A stretch of 64,000 nt of DNA from Lysobacter sp036697405 (lineage in GTDB: Bacteria; Pseudomonadota; Gammaproteobacteria; Xanthomonadales; Xanthomonadaceae). The position numbers were made by a program, and so were the translations under genes. The notes under the pieces are model-generated. The model was not told where the DNA came from. It saw only the letters and a program-made list of their open reading frames with translations, and searched no databases. Shown here in pieces: positions 1 through 8,075 of this stretch. The stretch spans positions 1,101,400-1,165,399 of the forward strand of contig NZ_JBAHWA010000001.1 in the NCBI RefSeq assembly GCF_036697405.1, written 5' to 3'. The first letter of the stretch is position 1. Each line of letters begins with the position of its first letter.

Positions 1-218
1 TCCTGCCGGTGGTGCTGCCCGGCCCCTGCGAGTGGCGCCACGACGTCGCCGCCGCGCTGGAGTCCCTGCCCGCGCACTACCGCCAGGTCGTGCTGTTGCG
101 CGATGTCGAAGGCCTGACCGTCGCCGAGATGGCCGCGCGCCTGTCGCTCACGCGCGAAGCGGTCAAGGCGCGGCTGCACCGCGCACGCGTGCTGGCGCGA
201 GAATATCTGGATCCATGA
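1..218 (+). CDS. ECF-type RNA polymerase sigma factor, C-terminal part (5' end outside window)
   Basis: Only the last ~70 residues are in the window, in frame 3. The segment LPAHYRQVVLLRDVEGLTVA followed by EMAARLSLTREAVKARLHRA is a sigma-70 region 4 helix-turn-helix that would contact the -35 element. Region 2 must lie upstream of the window, so no start is called. It is on the same strand as the hvf-type operon, which begins about 100 bp later. Copper-buffering RiPP operons in other proteobacteria are often linked to an ECF sigma factor, so a regulatory link is plausible but is inference here. The family call is firm; the regulon is unknown. Confidence 0.85.
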   Translation, partial: LPVVLPGPCEWRHDVAAALESLPAHYRQVVLLRDVEGLTVAEMAARLSLTREAVKARLHRARVLAREYLDP

Positions 219-324
219 ACAGTTTTCGAACCTGGAACCGGGCACACTGCGCCGGCTTCCGCCTTGTGTTTTTCACCGACGGGTCGATCCCGTCATCATC
301 GCCAACGTAATGGAGAGCAAGCGC

Positions 325-744
325 ATGTCCAAGCAGATCAAGAAACCCGTCGCCCTCGCGCTCGGTGCCGCCCTGGTCGGCGGTCTGACCCTGTCCACCT
401 CCGCCTTCGCCATGAGCGACCTCGCGCAGGGTTATCTGCTCGGCGCCCAGCAGGCGCAGACCGCCGAAAAGGCCGCCGATGCCAAGGCCACCGACGCCAA
501 GGCCGCCGAAGGCAAGTGCGGCGCCGAGAAGAAGACCGGCGAAGGCAGCTGCGGCGCCGACAAGGACAAGAAGGCCGCCGAGGGCAAGTGCGGCGAAGGC
601 AAGTGCGGCGCCGACAAGAAGAAGGCCGGCGAAGGCAAGTGCGGTGAAGGCAAGTGCGGCGCCGACAAGGACAAGAAGGCCGCCGACGGCAAGAAGGCCG
701 GTGAAGGCAAGTGCGGCGAAGGCAAGTGCGGTGGCTCGGTCTGA
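325..744 (+). CDS. hvfA: HvfA/BufA-type RiPP precursor with repeated EGKCG motifs (copper-binding peptide)
   Basis: A 139-residue secreted, low-complexity protein. Residues 1-29 form a signal peptide (basic MSKQIKK start, hydrophobic core, ending STSAFA). The mature part holds seven EGKCG motifs and one EGSCG, separated by Lys/Ala/Asp linkers; the first cysteine is Cys65 and the total is eight cysteines. In the Hvf/bufferin families the EGKCG cysteines are oxidatively modified (reported as thiooxazole or oxazolone/thioamide) by the MNIO enzyme and its partner, giving a periplasmic copper-binding peptide. Both partner genes follow directly. The ATG at 325 is preferred over an upstream ATG at 310 because GGAGAG lies 7 nt before it. 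Number and spacing of motifs are visible; copper binding is inferred from the family. Confidence 0.85.
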   Translation: MSKQIKKPVALALGAALVGGLTLSTSAFAMSDLAQGYLLGAQQAQTAEKAADAKATDAKAAEGKCGAEKKTGEGSCGADKDKKAAEGKCGEGKCGADKKKAGEGKCGEGKCGADKDKKAADGKKAGEGKCGEGKCGGSV

Positions 745-751
745 GCCACGC

Positions 752-1609
752 ATGGACGGCGTGCGTCCGCTGAACGCGGACGCCGTCGGCCTCGGTTTGC
801 GGCGGGCCCTGCTGGGCCCGCTGCGATCGGCCGCGCCCACCGATTTCGATTTCCTGGAACTCGCGCCCGAGAACTGGATCGGCGTGGGCGGGCGCTACGG
901 CGAGGCCCTGTCCGAACTCGCCGCGCGCCACCCGCTGGTCTGCCACGGCCTGTCGCTGTCGCTGGGCGGCACCGAGCCCTTGGACGAGACCTTCCTGATC
1001 CGGGTCCGCCGTTTCCTCGACCAGCACCAGGTCCGTTCGTACAGCGAGCACCTGAGCTATTGCAGCGACGACGGCCACCTCTACGACCTGCTGCCGATCC
1101 CTTTCACCGAGGAAGCGGTGCGCCACGTCGCCGCGCGCATCCGCCAGGCCCAGGACATCGTCGGCCGCCGCATCGCGATCGAGAACACCTCGACCTACGC
1201 CAATCCGCATCGGGAAATGAGCGAGATCGACTTCACCAACGCGGTGCTGGCCGAGGCCGACTGCGACCTGCTGCTGGACGTCAACAACGTCTACGTCAAC
1301 TCGATCAACCACCGCTACGACGCGAGCGCGTTCCTGGCCGCGCTGCCGGGCGAGCGCATCGCCTATATCCACGTCGCCGGCCATTACGACGAAGCCGACG
1401 ATCTCAAGATCGACACCCACGGCGCGCCGGTCAAGGACGCGGTGTGGTCGCTGCTGGGCGAGGCCTACCGCCGTTTCGGCGCGCGCCCGACCCTGCTCGA
1501 GCGCGATTTCAATTTCCCGCCCTACGCCGAGCTCGTGGCCGAGCTCGACACCGTGCGCGCGGTCCTGCGCGAACACGCGCCCGCCGCCGCGCGCCAGGCC
1601 CATGGCTGA
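752..1609 (+). CDS. hvfB: MNIO (DUF692) multinuclear iron oxidative enzyme, HvfB/BufB type
   Basis: A 285-residue TIM-barrel enzyme of the DUF692/MNIO family, which modifies precursor cysteines using an Fe2/Fe3 centre. Visible family motifs include FLELAPENW near the N-terminus, CHGLSLSLGG, YSEHLSY, IENTSTYANP, LLLDVNNVYVNSINH, IAYIHVAGHY, DTHGAPV and LLERDFNFPP; these supply the His/Glu/Asp/Asn metal ligands. The ATG at 752 lies 7 nt after the precursor stop. The long open frame that begins inside hvfA is only a high-GC extension. The gene overlaps hvfC by 8 bp, so translation of the pair is probably coupled. The likely substrate is the adjacent EGKCG peptide. Confidence 0.93.
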   Translation: MDGVRPLNADAVGLGLRRALLGPLRSAAPTDFDFLELAPENWIGVGGRYGEALSELAARHPLVCHGLSLSLGGTEPLDETFLIRVRRFLDQHQVRSYSEHLSYCSDDGHLYDLLPIPFTEEAVRHVAARIRQAQDIVGRRIAIENTSTYANPHREMSEIDFTNAVLAEADCDLLLDVNNVYVNSINHRYDASAFLAALPGERIAYIHVAGHYDEADDLKIDTHGAPVKDAVWSLLGEAYRRFGARPTLLERDFNFPPYAELVAELDTVRAVLREHAPAAARQAHG

Positions 1610-2384
1610 GCCGCGCGCCCAGGCGCCCGCGCGACTGCGCGCGCAGCAGTTCGAACTGACCCGCCACCTGCGCGACCCGCAGGCCAGTCCCGCCCCGGCC
1701 GGCATCGAGGAGCGGCGCCTGGAGGTCTACCGCGGCCTGCTGTTCAACAACATCGAAGGCCTGCTGGCCGGCAACTTCCCCGTCGTCACCGAACTGCTGG
1801 GCGAACCGGCCTGGACCGCGCTGGTACGCGACTTCTTCCGCGACCATCGCTGCCGCACGCCGCTGTTCCCCGAGCTCGCGCGCGAGTTCCTGCGCTACCT
1901 GGAAGACCGCGAGGATCTTTCGCCGGCGTTCCTGACCGAACTGGCGCACTACGAATGGGTCGAACTGGCCCTGCAACTGTCCGATGCCGAAGCGGATCCG
2001 GCCACGATCGACGCCGGGGCCGACCTGCTCGACGGGGTGCCGGTGCTGTCGCCGCTGGCCTGGCCGCTGGCCTATGCCTGGCCGGTGCACCGCATCGGCC
2101 CGGCGTTCCAGCCCGACGCGCCGCCGCCGCAACCGACCCTGCTGCTGTTGCGACGCGGGGCCGACGGCGAGGTGCGCTTCTCCGAGCTGAGCCCGCTCGC
2201 CTATCGCCTGGTCGAACGCCTGGGCGAATCGCCCGAACTCAGCGGCCGCGAGCAGTTGCGCGCGCTGGCCGCCGAGGCCGGCAGCCAGGACATCGACAGT
2301 TTCGTCGCCCAAGGCCGCGCCCTGCTCGAGCAGATGCGCGCCAGCGGCGTCGTGCCCGGCACGCGCGCGCACCGTTCGGCCTGA
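1602..2384 (+). CDS. hvfC: DUF2063 partner protein of MNIO enzyme, HvfC/BufC type
   Basis: A 260-residue protein of the DUF2063 family, the usual partner of DUF692 enzymes that binds the precursor and presents it to the MNIO. The N-terminal domain contains the family signature around VYRGLLFNNIEGLLAGNFPV, followed by LLGEPAWTALVRDFFRDHRC and the LFPELAREFLRYL segment; the second half carries the ALAYAWPVHRI-like C-terminal domain. Its ATG lies inside the 3' end of hvfB (8-bp overlap). Together with the precursor and DoxX gene this completes the A-B-C-D order seen in Haemophilus hvf and in bufferin operons. Cytoplasmic; no signal peptide is seen. Confidence 0.9.
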   Translation: MAEPRAQAPARLRAQQFELTRHLRDPQASPAPAGIEERRLEVYRGLLFNNIEGLLAGNFPVVTELLGEPAWTALVRDFFRDHRCRTPLFPELAREFLRYLEDREDLSPAFLTELAHYEWVELALQLSDAEADPATIDAGADLLDGVPVLSPLAWPLAYAWPVHRIGPAFQPDAPPPQPTLLLLRRGADGEVRFSELSPLAYRLVERLGESPELSGREQLRALAAEAGSQDIDSFVAQGRALLEQMRASGVVPGTRAHRSA

Positions 2385-2442
2385 TCGCCGCCTCCTTAAG
2401 GAAAGCGCTGGCGGTACCAGCGCGTTTCCCGCGGAGCACGAC

Positions 2443-3099
2443 ATGCCCCTCCTCTCCCGTTGCGCGCACGCGCTGCGCGACCGTCTCGAAGGCCTCGGCA
2501 CCTGGACCGCCCCCTTGGGCCTGCGCCTGATCCTGGCCTGGGAGTTCTACGAATCCGGCCGCGAAAAACTGCGGGGGCAGAACTGGTTCGCCGACGTGAT
2601 GGCGGCGTTCCCGTTTCCGTTCGACCGCCTGCCGGCCGGGCTGAGCTGGACCCTGGCGACCTGGTTCGAGCTGATCGGCGGCCTGGCGCTGCTGATCGGA
2701 CTGGGCACGCGCTTTTTCGCCGCGGCCTTGTTCGTGCTGACCGTGGTCGCGATCGCGGCCGTGCATTGGCCGCAGGACTGGATGGGCCTGGGCCAGCTCG
2801 CTCAGGGCTATGCGCTCACCGATCGGGGCGCGGGCAACTACAAGCTGCCGCTGCTGTTCCTGGCGATGCTGTGGCCGCTGATCCTGGGCGGCGCGGGCCG
2901 CCTCAGCCTGGACGCATGGATCGAACGCGCGCGGCGCGCGGCGCCGGCGCAAGCGCGCAACGACGCCCTGGGCTGGGGCGTCGGCCTGCTGCTGTTCGGC
3001 GCCGTCGCGGCCATGCTGTTGCCCTTGCCGGGCCTGCTCCTGGCTGTGGGCGGCGCCGTGCTGCTGGCAGCGGACCGGCTGCGCCTGCGCATGCGCTAA
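2443..3099 (+). CDS. hvfD: DoxX-family integral membrane protein, HvfD/BufD position
   Basis: A 218-residue membrane protein with a DoxX core (GLRLILAWEFYESGREKLRG, then several hydrophobic helices with an LIGLGTRFFAAALFV segment). DoxX proteins are the usual fourth gene of these copper-RiPP operons; a role in export or maturation has been suggested but is not settled. The ATG at 2443 follows GGAGCACGAC. The last ~70 residues add two hydrophobic stretches (VGLLLFGAVAAMLLPLPGLL and a following one) beyond a typical four-helix DoxX of about 140 residues, so the protein is long for its family. It is separated from hvfC by 58 bp and is presumably cotranscribed. Confidence 0.85.
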   Translation: MPLLSRCAHALRDRLEGLGTWTAPLGLRLILAWEFYESGREKLRGQNWFADVMAAFPFPFDRLPAGLSWTLATWFELIGGLALLIGLGTRFFAAALFVLTVVAIAAVHWPQDWMGLGQLAQGYALTDRGAGNYKLPLLFLAMLWPLILGGAGRLSLDAWIERARRAAPAQARNDALGWGVGLLLFGAVAAMLLPLPGLLLAVGGAVLLAADRLRLRMR

Positions 3100-3223
3100 C
3101 GCCCCGCTCCGCCGTCCTCTTTCTGCTTGCGAGAGGGCGGCGGGGCGCGGGCACCGCCCGCCGCGGCCGCAGCCGCGCGCCGCGCGCGCAGGTTCCGCCA
3201 TCGTCGTCTGCTAGGCTTTCGGC

Positions 3224-3859
3224 ATGATCGACGCCGGCCCCGCCCCCCAGACCACCGCCGCTCCGCCCCGTTTGTGCAACCGTTTCCGCGGCTTCCTGCC
3301 GGTCGTGGTCGACGTCGAAACCGGCGGTTTCGACTGGAATCGCCACGCCCTGCTCGAGATCGCCGTGGTGCCCGTGGAGTTGGACGAGCAGGGCCTGCTG
3401 ATTCCCGGCACCACCACCAGCGCGCACGTGGTACCGGCGCAGGGCCTGGAGATCGATCCCAAATCGCTGGAAGTCACCGGCATCGACATCGACCATCCGT
3501 TCCGCGACGCCAAGCCCGAGCGGGTCGCCTTGGAAAACGTGTTCGCGCCGGTGCGCGAAGCGATCAAACGCCATGGCTGCCAGCGCGCGATCCTGGTCGG
3601 CCACAACGCCCATTTCGACCTCAACTTCCTCAATGCCGCGGTCGCGCGCAGCGGCCACAAGCGCAACCCCTTCCATCCCTTCAGCGTGTTCGACACCGTG
3701 ACCCTGGGCGGCCTGGCCTACGGCCAGACCGTGCTCGCGCGCGCGGTCCAGGCCGCGGGCTTCGAATGGAACGCCGAGGAGGCGCACTCGGCGGTCTACG
3801 ACGCCGAGCGCACCGCGGAATTGTTCTGCAAGGTCGTCAACGCCTGGCCGCGCGGCTGA
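3224..3859 (+). CDS. rnt: Ribonuclease T
   Basis: A 211-residue DEDDh 3'-5' exoribonuclease that trims the CCA end of tRNA and matures small stable RNAs. The three Exo motifs are visible: VVVDVETGGFDW (Exo I, Asp/Glu), LVGHNAHFDLNFL (Exo II) and HSAVYDAERTAELF (Exo III, with the His and Asp). Length matches E. coli RNase T (215 residues). The start ATG at 3224 follows a short GC-rich gap after the hvf operon and no strong Shine-Dalgarno is seen. It is probably an independent unit; nothing follows on this strand before the convergent sugE gene. Confidence 0.95.
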   Translation: MIDAGPAPQTTAAPPRLCNRFRGFLPVVVDVETGGFDWNRHALLEIAVVPVELDEQGLLIPGTTTSAHVVPAQGLEIDPKSLEVTGIDIDHPFRDAKPERVALENVFAPVREAIKRHGCQRAILVGHNAHFDLNFLNAAVARSGHKRNPFHPFSVFDTVTLGGLAYGQTVLARAVQAAGFEWNAEEAHSAVYDAERTAELFCKVVNAWPRG

Positions 3860-4006
3860 GCCGGGCGCCACGCCCGACATCGGTCGCGCTCGGCTCCATT
3901 CGCCCACCGGCCTACGAACCGCCGCGTCGAGGCGAAGCTCCAGCCTCCGGGTGCGGCTGCGGCGATCGGCCACCGCGCCGGCGCGTCATGCCCACGGGTG
4001 CGCCGA

Positions 4007-4318
4007 TCAGGCCAGTTTCAGGCCGATCAGACCGGCCACGATCAAGGCCACGCTGGTCACCCGTAGCGCGTTGACCGGCTCGTGGAACAGCACGATGCCG
4101 AGGATGACGGTGCCGACCGCGCCCACGCCCACCCAGATCGCGTAGGCGGTGCCGACCGGCAGCGACTTCATCGCGATGCCGAGCAGGCCCAGGCTGATCG
4201 CCATCGCGGCGACCGTGCCCACGGTGGGCCAGAGCTTGCTGAAACCGTCGGTGTATTTGAGGCCGATGGCCCAGCCGACCTCGAACAGGCCGGCGAGTAC
4301 GAGAATGATCCAGGGCAT
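4007..4318 (-). CDS. sugE: Small multidrug resistance family guanidinium exporter (Gdx/SugE)
   Basis: A 103-residue four-helix SMR protein. The conserved Glu13 that couples proton and substrate lies in LAGLFEVGWAIGLKYTDGF, and the KSLPVGTAYAIWVGVGAVGT segment is typical of the SugE/Gdx branch rather than EmrE. The product would export guanidinium in exchange for protons at the inner membrane. The ATG at 4318 has AAAGGAG 7 nt upstream; the longer frame upstream has no homology. A guanidine-II riboswitch lies in the leader immediately before the Shine-Dalgarno, which supports guanidinium as the substrate and makes the Gdx call stronger than sequence similarity alone. Confidence 0.95.
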   Translation of the reverse strand: MPWIILVLAGLFEVGWAIGLKYTDGFSKLWPTVGTVAAMAISLGLLGIAMKSLPVGTAYAIWVGVGAVGTVILGIVLFHEPVNALRVTSVALIVAGLIGLKLA

Positions 4319-4338
4319 GGCAGGTCTCCTTTCGCGAT

Positions 4339-4380
4339 GGGGCCGTCCCCGGGCGACTGGAGAGGCGGGGTCGTCCCCGC
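4339..4380 (-). promoter_or_regulatory. Guanidine-II (mini-ykkC) riboswitch upstream of sugE
   Basis: On the minus strand the leader contains two GC hairpins with ACGR tetraloops: GCGGGG-ACGA-CCCCGC (4365-4380) and GGGG-ACGG-CCCC (4339-4350), separated by 14 nt. Paired hairpins with ACGR loops are the defining feature of the guanidine-II class. The second hairpin ends 6 nt before the AAAGGAG Shine-Dalgarno (4326-4332) of sugE, so control is probably at translation initiation: guanidine binding would stabilise the hairpins and free the ribosome site. Confidence 0.9.
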
Positions 4381-4398
4381 TTCCTGCTTGTTCGTGGA

Positions 4399-5166
4399 TT
4401 ATTTCACGGGGGCCAGGCGCTGGCGCACCGCTTCGAACAAGGTCACGCCCGCGGCTACGGATACGTTCAGGCTCTCGACCGCGGAGCCATCGGCGCCGCC
4501 GGGCATCGGGATCTTGACCAGCTGATCGCAGTTCTCGCGGGTCAGCCGGCGCATGCCGTCGGATTCGCCGCCCAACACCAGGCCGACGTTGCCGCGCAGG
4601 TCGATGCCGTAGAACGAGGCCTCGGCTTCGCCGGCCAGGCCGTACAGCCACACGCCCAGCTCCTGCAGTTCGCGCAGGGTGCGCGCGAGATTGGTGACCG
4701 GAATGATCGGCACGCTGTCGGCGGCGCCGGCCGAGGTCTTGCGCACGGTCGCGTTGACCTGGACCGCGCGGTCCTTGGGAATGATGACGACGGTGGTGCC
4801 GGCCGCGGCCGCGCTGCGCAGGCAGGCGCCGAAGTTGTGCGGGTCCTGCACGCCGTCCAGGATCAGCACCAGCGCGCGGCCCTCGGCGGCCTCGATCAGG
4901 CCTTGCAGTTCGTTCTCGCTCCAGGTCTTGGCGGCTGCGTAGCGCGCGACCACGCCCTGGTGGCGCAGGCCGCCGGCGACGCCGTCCACGGCCTGGCTGG
5001 CGACCTTGCGCACGTCGATGCCGACGCGGCGCGCATTGCTTTCGATCTCGGCCAGGCGCGGGTTCTTGGCGCCGGCTTCGATCAGCACCTCGCGCACGTT
5101 ATCGGCGTCGTGCTCGATCGCCGCCGAGACTGCGTTGATGCCGGCGATCCATTGTTTCTGGCTCAT
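4399..5166 (-). CDS. rlmB: 23S rRNA (guanosine-2251 2'-O)-methyltransferase RlmB
   Basis: A 255-residue SPOUT (TrmH-family) methyltransferase that methylates Gm2251 in the peptidyl-transferase P loop. An N-terminal substrate-binding domain (INAVSAAIEHDADNVREVLI) is followed by the knotted catalytic domain with VLILDGVQDPHNFGACLRSA (motif 1), GLVLGGESDGMRRL (motif 2) and IPMPGGADGSAVESLNVSVA (motif 3). Length equals typical RlmB. The ATG at 5166 is the family start. It lies downstream of rnr on the same strand, the same pairing as rnr-rlmB in E. coli, though here 315 bp separate them. Confidence 0.97.
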   Translation of the reverse strand: MSQKQWIAGINAVSAAIEHDADNVREVLIEAGAKNPRLAEIESNARRVGIDVRKVASQAVDGVAGGLRHQGVVARYAAAKTWSENELQGLIEAAEGRALVLILDGVQDPHNFGACLRSAAAAGTTVVIIPKDRAVQVNATVRKTSAGAADSVPIIPVTNLARTLRELQELGVWLYGLAGEAEASFYGIDLRGNVGLVLGGESDGMRRLTRENCDQLVKIPMPGGADGSAVESLNVSVAAGVTLFEAVRQRLAPVK

Positions 5167-5481
5167 GGGGGTTCCGTAGACGGGAGCGAGCGCTGGCCGG
5201 GCATAGGCCCAGGCGGCGGGAGGACAGGGGGTGAGATTCTAAGCCAGCGGCGCCCCCGAAGCCTGCTCCCGGCCCTACCTCACCCCTTCGAATCGGTCCC
5301 CCCCCCTTTGAAAATGGGGGTTAGGGTGGATTTGCGGTTGCTGTTGCTTTCACCTTCGCCGGCCATGCAAATCCCCCGCGCCACGGTGCCAGGCCACATC
5401 GGCGCCGGCGCCGGGCGCTGGCCCCCTCTTCAAAGGGGGCCATGGGGTGCGCGAACAGCGGTCCCGAAGTTCGTCAGCCGC
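5167..5481. repeat. rnr-rlmB spacer with two CCCCCTT/AAGGGGG palindromic elements
   Basis: No gene is seen in this 315-bp gap. It contains two copies of a dispersed short palindrome: CCCCCTTTGAAAATGGGGG at 5302-5320 and GCCCCCTCTTCAAAGGGGGC at 5421-5440. Related copies occur at about 39991-40019 and 53285-53312. Between the two is a GCGGTTGCTGTTGC stretch that recalls the hexanucleotide tract at 63842-63925. The elements look like intergenic REP-type repeats rather than terminators, since no T-run follows the stems. Confidence 0.6.
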
Positions 5482-7968
5482 TCAGTACTTCTGCTTGCTG
5501 CGCTTGGCCGGTTGGCCGCGCGGCGGCGGCGCCTTGGCGCCGCGGTCCTCGACCAGCTTGAAGTCGATCTTGCGGTCCTCGACGCTGGCCTTCATCACCA
5601 CGATCGCGACCCGGTCGCCCAGCCGGAATTCGCGCGCGGTGCGCTCGCCCTGCAGGGTCTTGCGGATCGGGTCGAAGTGGTAATAGTCGTGCGGCAGCTG
5701 GGTGACGTGGATCAGGCCGTTGACCTTGGACTCGTCCAGCTCCACGAACAGGCCGAAGCTGGTCACGCCGCTGATGGTGCCTTCGAACTCGCCGCCGACG
5801 TGCTGCTCCATCCAGGCCGCGCGGTAACGCTCGTCGACCTCGCGCTCGGCCTCGTCGGCGCGGCGTTCGCGTTCGGAGCATTGCAGGGCCAGCGCGGCCA
5901 TCTCGCGCGGCGAGTACAGGAACTGGTCCGGTCGCCCGCCGCCCAGCGCGTACTTGATCGCGCGGTGCACCAGCAGGTCGGGATAGCGGCGGATCGGCGA
6001 AGTGAAGTGCGCATAGGCCTCCAGCGCCAGGCCGAAGTGACCCAGGTTGTCCGGCGCATACACCGCCAGGCTCTGGCTGCGCAGCAGCACGGATTCGATC
6101 AGGGCCGCGTCGGGGCGCTCACGCACCTTCTTCAGCAGTTCGGTGAAATCGCGCGGCTGCACCTGCGGCCACGGCGGCATGCGCAGCTTGAACTCCTTGA
6201 GGAACTCCTGCAGGTCGGCGTACTTCTGCTCCGGCGGGCGCTCGTGGTTGCGGTACGGCGCCGGCACGTGCGCGCCGATCAGGTACTTCGCGGCCTCGAC
6301 GTTGGCCGCGATCATGCATTCCTCGATCAGCTTGTGGGCGTCGTTGCGCTGGAGCATGCCGGCCTGCACCACTTCGCCGCGCTGGTCGAGCACGAAACGC
6401 ACTTCGCTGGATTCGAACTCGATCGCGCCGCGGCGCCGGCGCGCCTTGGACAGCACGCGGTAGAGCTGGTGCAGGCGCTGCACGTCCGGCAGCAGCGAGC
6501 CGATCTGGGCCAGCGCGTCCTCGCGCGCCTCGGCCTCGATGCCCTCGCCGACCGCGTTCCAGACCTGGGTGTAGGTCAGGCGCGCGTGCGAGTTCATCAC
6601 CGCTTCGTAGAACTTCGACTCGGTGACCTGGCCTTCGCGATCGATCTGCATGTCGCAGACGAAGCACAGCCGGTCGACCTTGGGCTTGAGCGAGCAGATG
6701 CCGTTGGACAGGGTCTCCGGCAGCATCGGCACGACGAAGCCGGGGAAGTAGACCGAGGTCGCGCGGCGGGTGGCCTCTTCGTCCAGCGGAGTGCCGGGGC
6801 GGACGTAATGGGAGACATCGGCGATCGCGACCACCAGACGGAAACCGTCGCGGTTGGGCTCGCAATAGACGGCGTCGTCGAAATCCTTGGCGTCCTCGCC
6901 GTCGATGGTGACCAGCGGGGTCGAACGCAGGTCGACGCGTTGCGCGGCCAGCTCCGGCGGCACCGTCAGGGCGACGCCGGCGGCTTCGTCGAGCACCGCC
7001 TGCGGGAATTCGTGCGGCAGTTCGTGGCCGTGGATCGCGGCCTGCACCGCCAGCGACGCGGTCAGGCGTTCGCCCAGCACCGTCAGCACGCGGCCGATCG
7101 GCGGGCGCTTGGCGTCCGGCGCCTGCACCAGTTCGCAGACCACCAACTGGCCGTTCTGCGCTTCCAGGCGCGCGTCCGGCGGAATCTGCACATTGCGCTG
7201 GATGCGGCGGTCGTCGGGCACGACGTAGCTGATGCCGGACTCCACGGTGAAGCGGCCGATCAGGCGGTTGAGACGGCGCTCCAGCACTTCGACGATCGCG
7301 CCCTCGCGGCGGCCGCGGCGGTCGACGCCGGTGACGCTGGCGAGCACGCGGTCGCCGTGCATGGCCTTGCGCATCTCGAACGGCGGCAGGAACAGGTCGT
7401 CGCCACCGCCGGCTTCCGGGCGCAGGAAGCCGAAGCCGTCGGGATTGGCGATCACCACACCGGGGATCAGGTCCATGCGCGCGGCGGGCGCGAACTCGCC
7501 CTTGCGGTTCTGCAGCAGCTGGCCTTCGCGCAGCATCGCCGCCAGGCGCTTGCCGAGCGCGTCGAAGCGGTCCGGCGCGCTCAGGCCCAGGGTCTCGGCC
7601 AGGGCCTCGGCGCGCATCGGGCCGTCGGCCGCGGCCAGCAGTTGCAGGATGGCCTCGCGGCTGGCGATGGGCTGCTCGTAGCGGCTGGCTTCGCGCTCGG
7701 CGTAAGGGTCGTTGTAGGCCGGCGGCGCGTTGCGCGCGCGCGGCGCGGACGGCGTTGCCGCATCGGCCTTGCCGCGCTTGCCGCCCTTGCCGGGCGGCCC
7801 GTGTTGCAGGCTCTCGGGCAGCCACGGCGGCCGCGGCGCGGAGCTCTTCTTGCCGCCACCGGGCTTGCCGGCGCCTTGTCTGGTGTTCGCCGGCTTGGCG
7901 CCGGCCTTCGCGCTGGCTGCGCGGGTGGATTTGCCGGGCTTGCCCCCGGCCGGGGTCTTCTTACTCAT
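5482..7968 (-). CDS. rnr: Ribonuclease R (3'-5' exoribonuclease)
   Basis: An 828-residue RNB-family exoribonuclease that degrades structured RNA, rRNA fragments and mRNA. Order: a Lys/Ala/Gly/Pro-rich basic extension (about 100 residues), an HTH region (SREAILQLLAAADGPMRAEA), cold-shock OB domains, the RNB domain with TIDGEDAKDFDDAVYCEP (the Asp cluster binding Mg), and a C-terminal S1 domain (GTISGVTSFGLFVELDES) ending in basic RSKQKY. ATG 7968 is chosen because the sequence upstream is unlike the family; an ATG at 7992 (MAMCDHAAMSKK) is an alternative, and neither has a good Shine-Dalgarno. The basic N-terminal extension is longer than in E. coli. Confidence 0.95.
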   Translation of the reverse strand: MSKKTPAGGKPGKSTRAASAKAGAKPANTRQGAGKPGGGKKSSAPRPPWLPESLQHGPPGKGGKRGKADAATPSAPRARNAPPAYNDPYAEREASRYEQPIASREAILQLLAAADGPMRAEALAETLGLSAPDRFDALGKRLAAMLREGQLLQNRKGEFAPAARMDLIPGVVIANPDGFGFLRPEAGGGDDLFLPPFEMRKAMHGDRVLASVTGVDRRGRREGAIVEVLERRLNRLIGRFTVESGISYVVPDDRRIQRNVQIPPDARLEAQNGQLVVCELVQAPDAKRPPIGRVLTVLGERLTASLAVQAAIHGHELPHEFPQAVLDEAAGVALTVPPELAAQRVDLRSTPLVTIDGEDAKDFDDAVYCEPNRDGFRLVVAIADVSHYVRPGTPLDEEATRRATSVYFPGFVVPMLPETLSNGICSLKPKVDRLCFVCDMQIDREGQVTESKFYEAVMNSHARLTYTQVWNAVGEGIEAEAREDALAQIGSLLPDVQRLHQLYRVLSKARRRRGAIEFESSEVRFVLDQRGEVVQAGMLQRNDAHKLIEECMIAANVEAAKYLIGAHVPAPYRNHERPPEQKYADLQEFLKEFKLRMPPWPQVQPRDFTELLKKVRERPDAALIESVLLRSQSLAVYAPDNLGHFGLALEAYAHFTSPIRRYPDLLVHRAIKYALGGGRPDQFLYSPREMAALALQCSERERRADEAEREVDERYRAAWMEQHVGGEFEGTISGVTSFGLFVELDESKVNGLIHVTQLPHDYYHFDPIRKTLQGERTAREFRLGDRVAIVVMKASVEDRKIDFKLVEDRGAKAPPPRGQPAKRSKQKY

Positions 7969-8075
7969 CGCGGCATGGTCGCACATCGCCATGAACGCAG
8001 CGTCGTCGGCCGGGCAGCGACCAGGCCTGCGCGCCCCGCCGCCGCGACGGAGCTGGGCCGCGAAACGGGCCGGGC

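Noticed and set aside
234..324. ECF promoter for hvfA (GGAACC at 234-239)
   Set aside because: A -35-like GGAACC exists but no convincing -10 at the right distance, so no promoter is listed.
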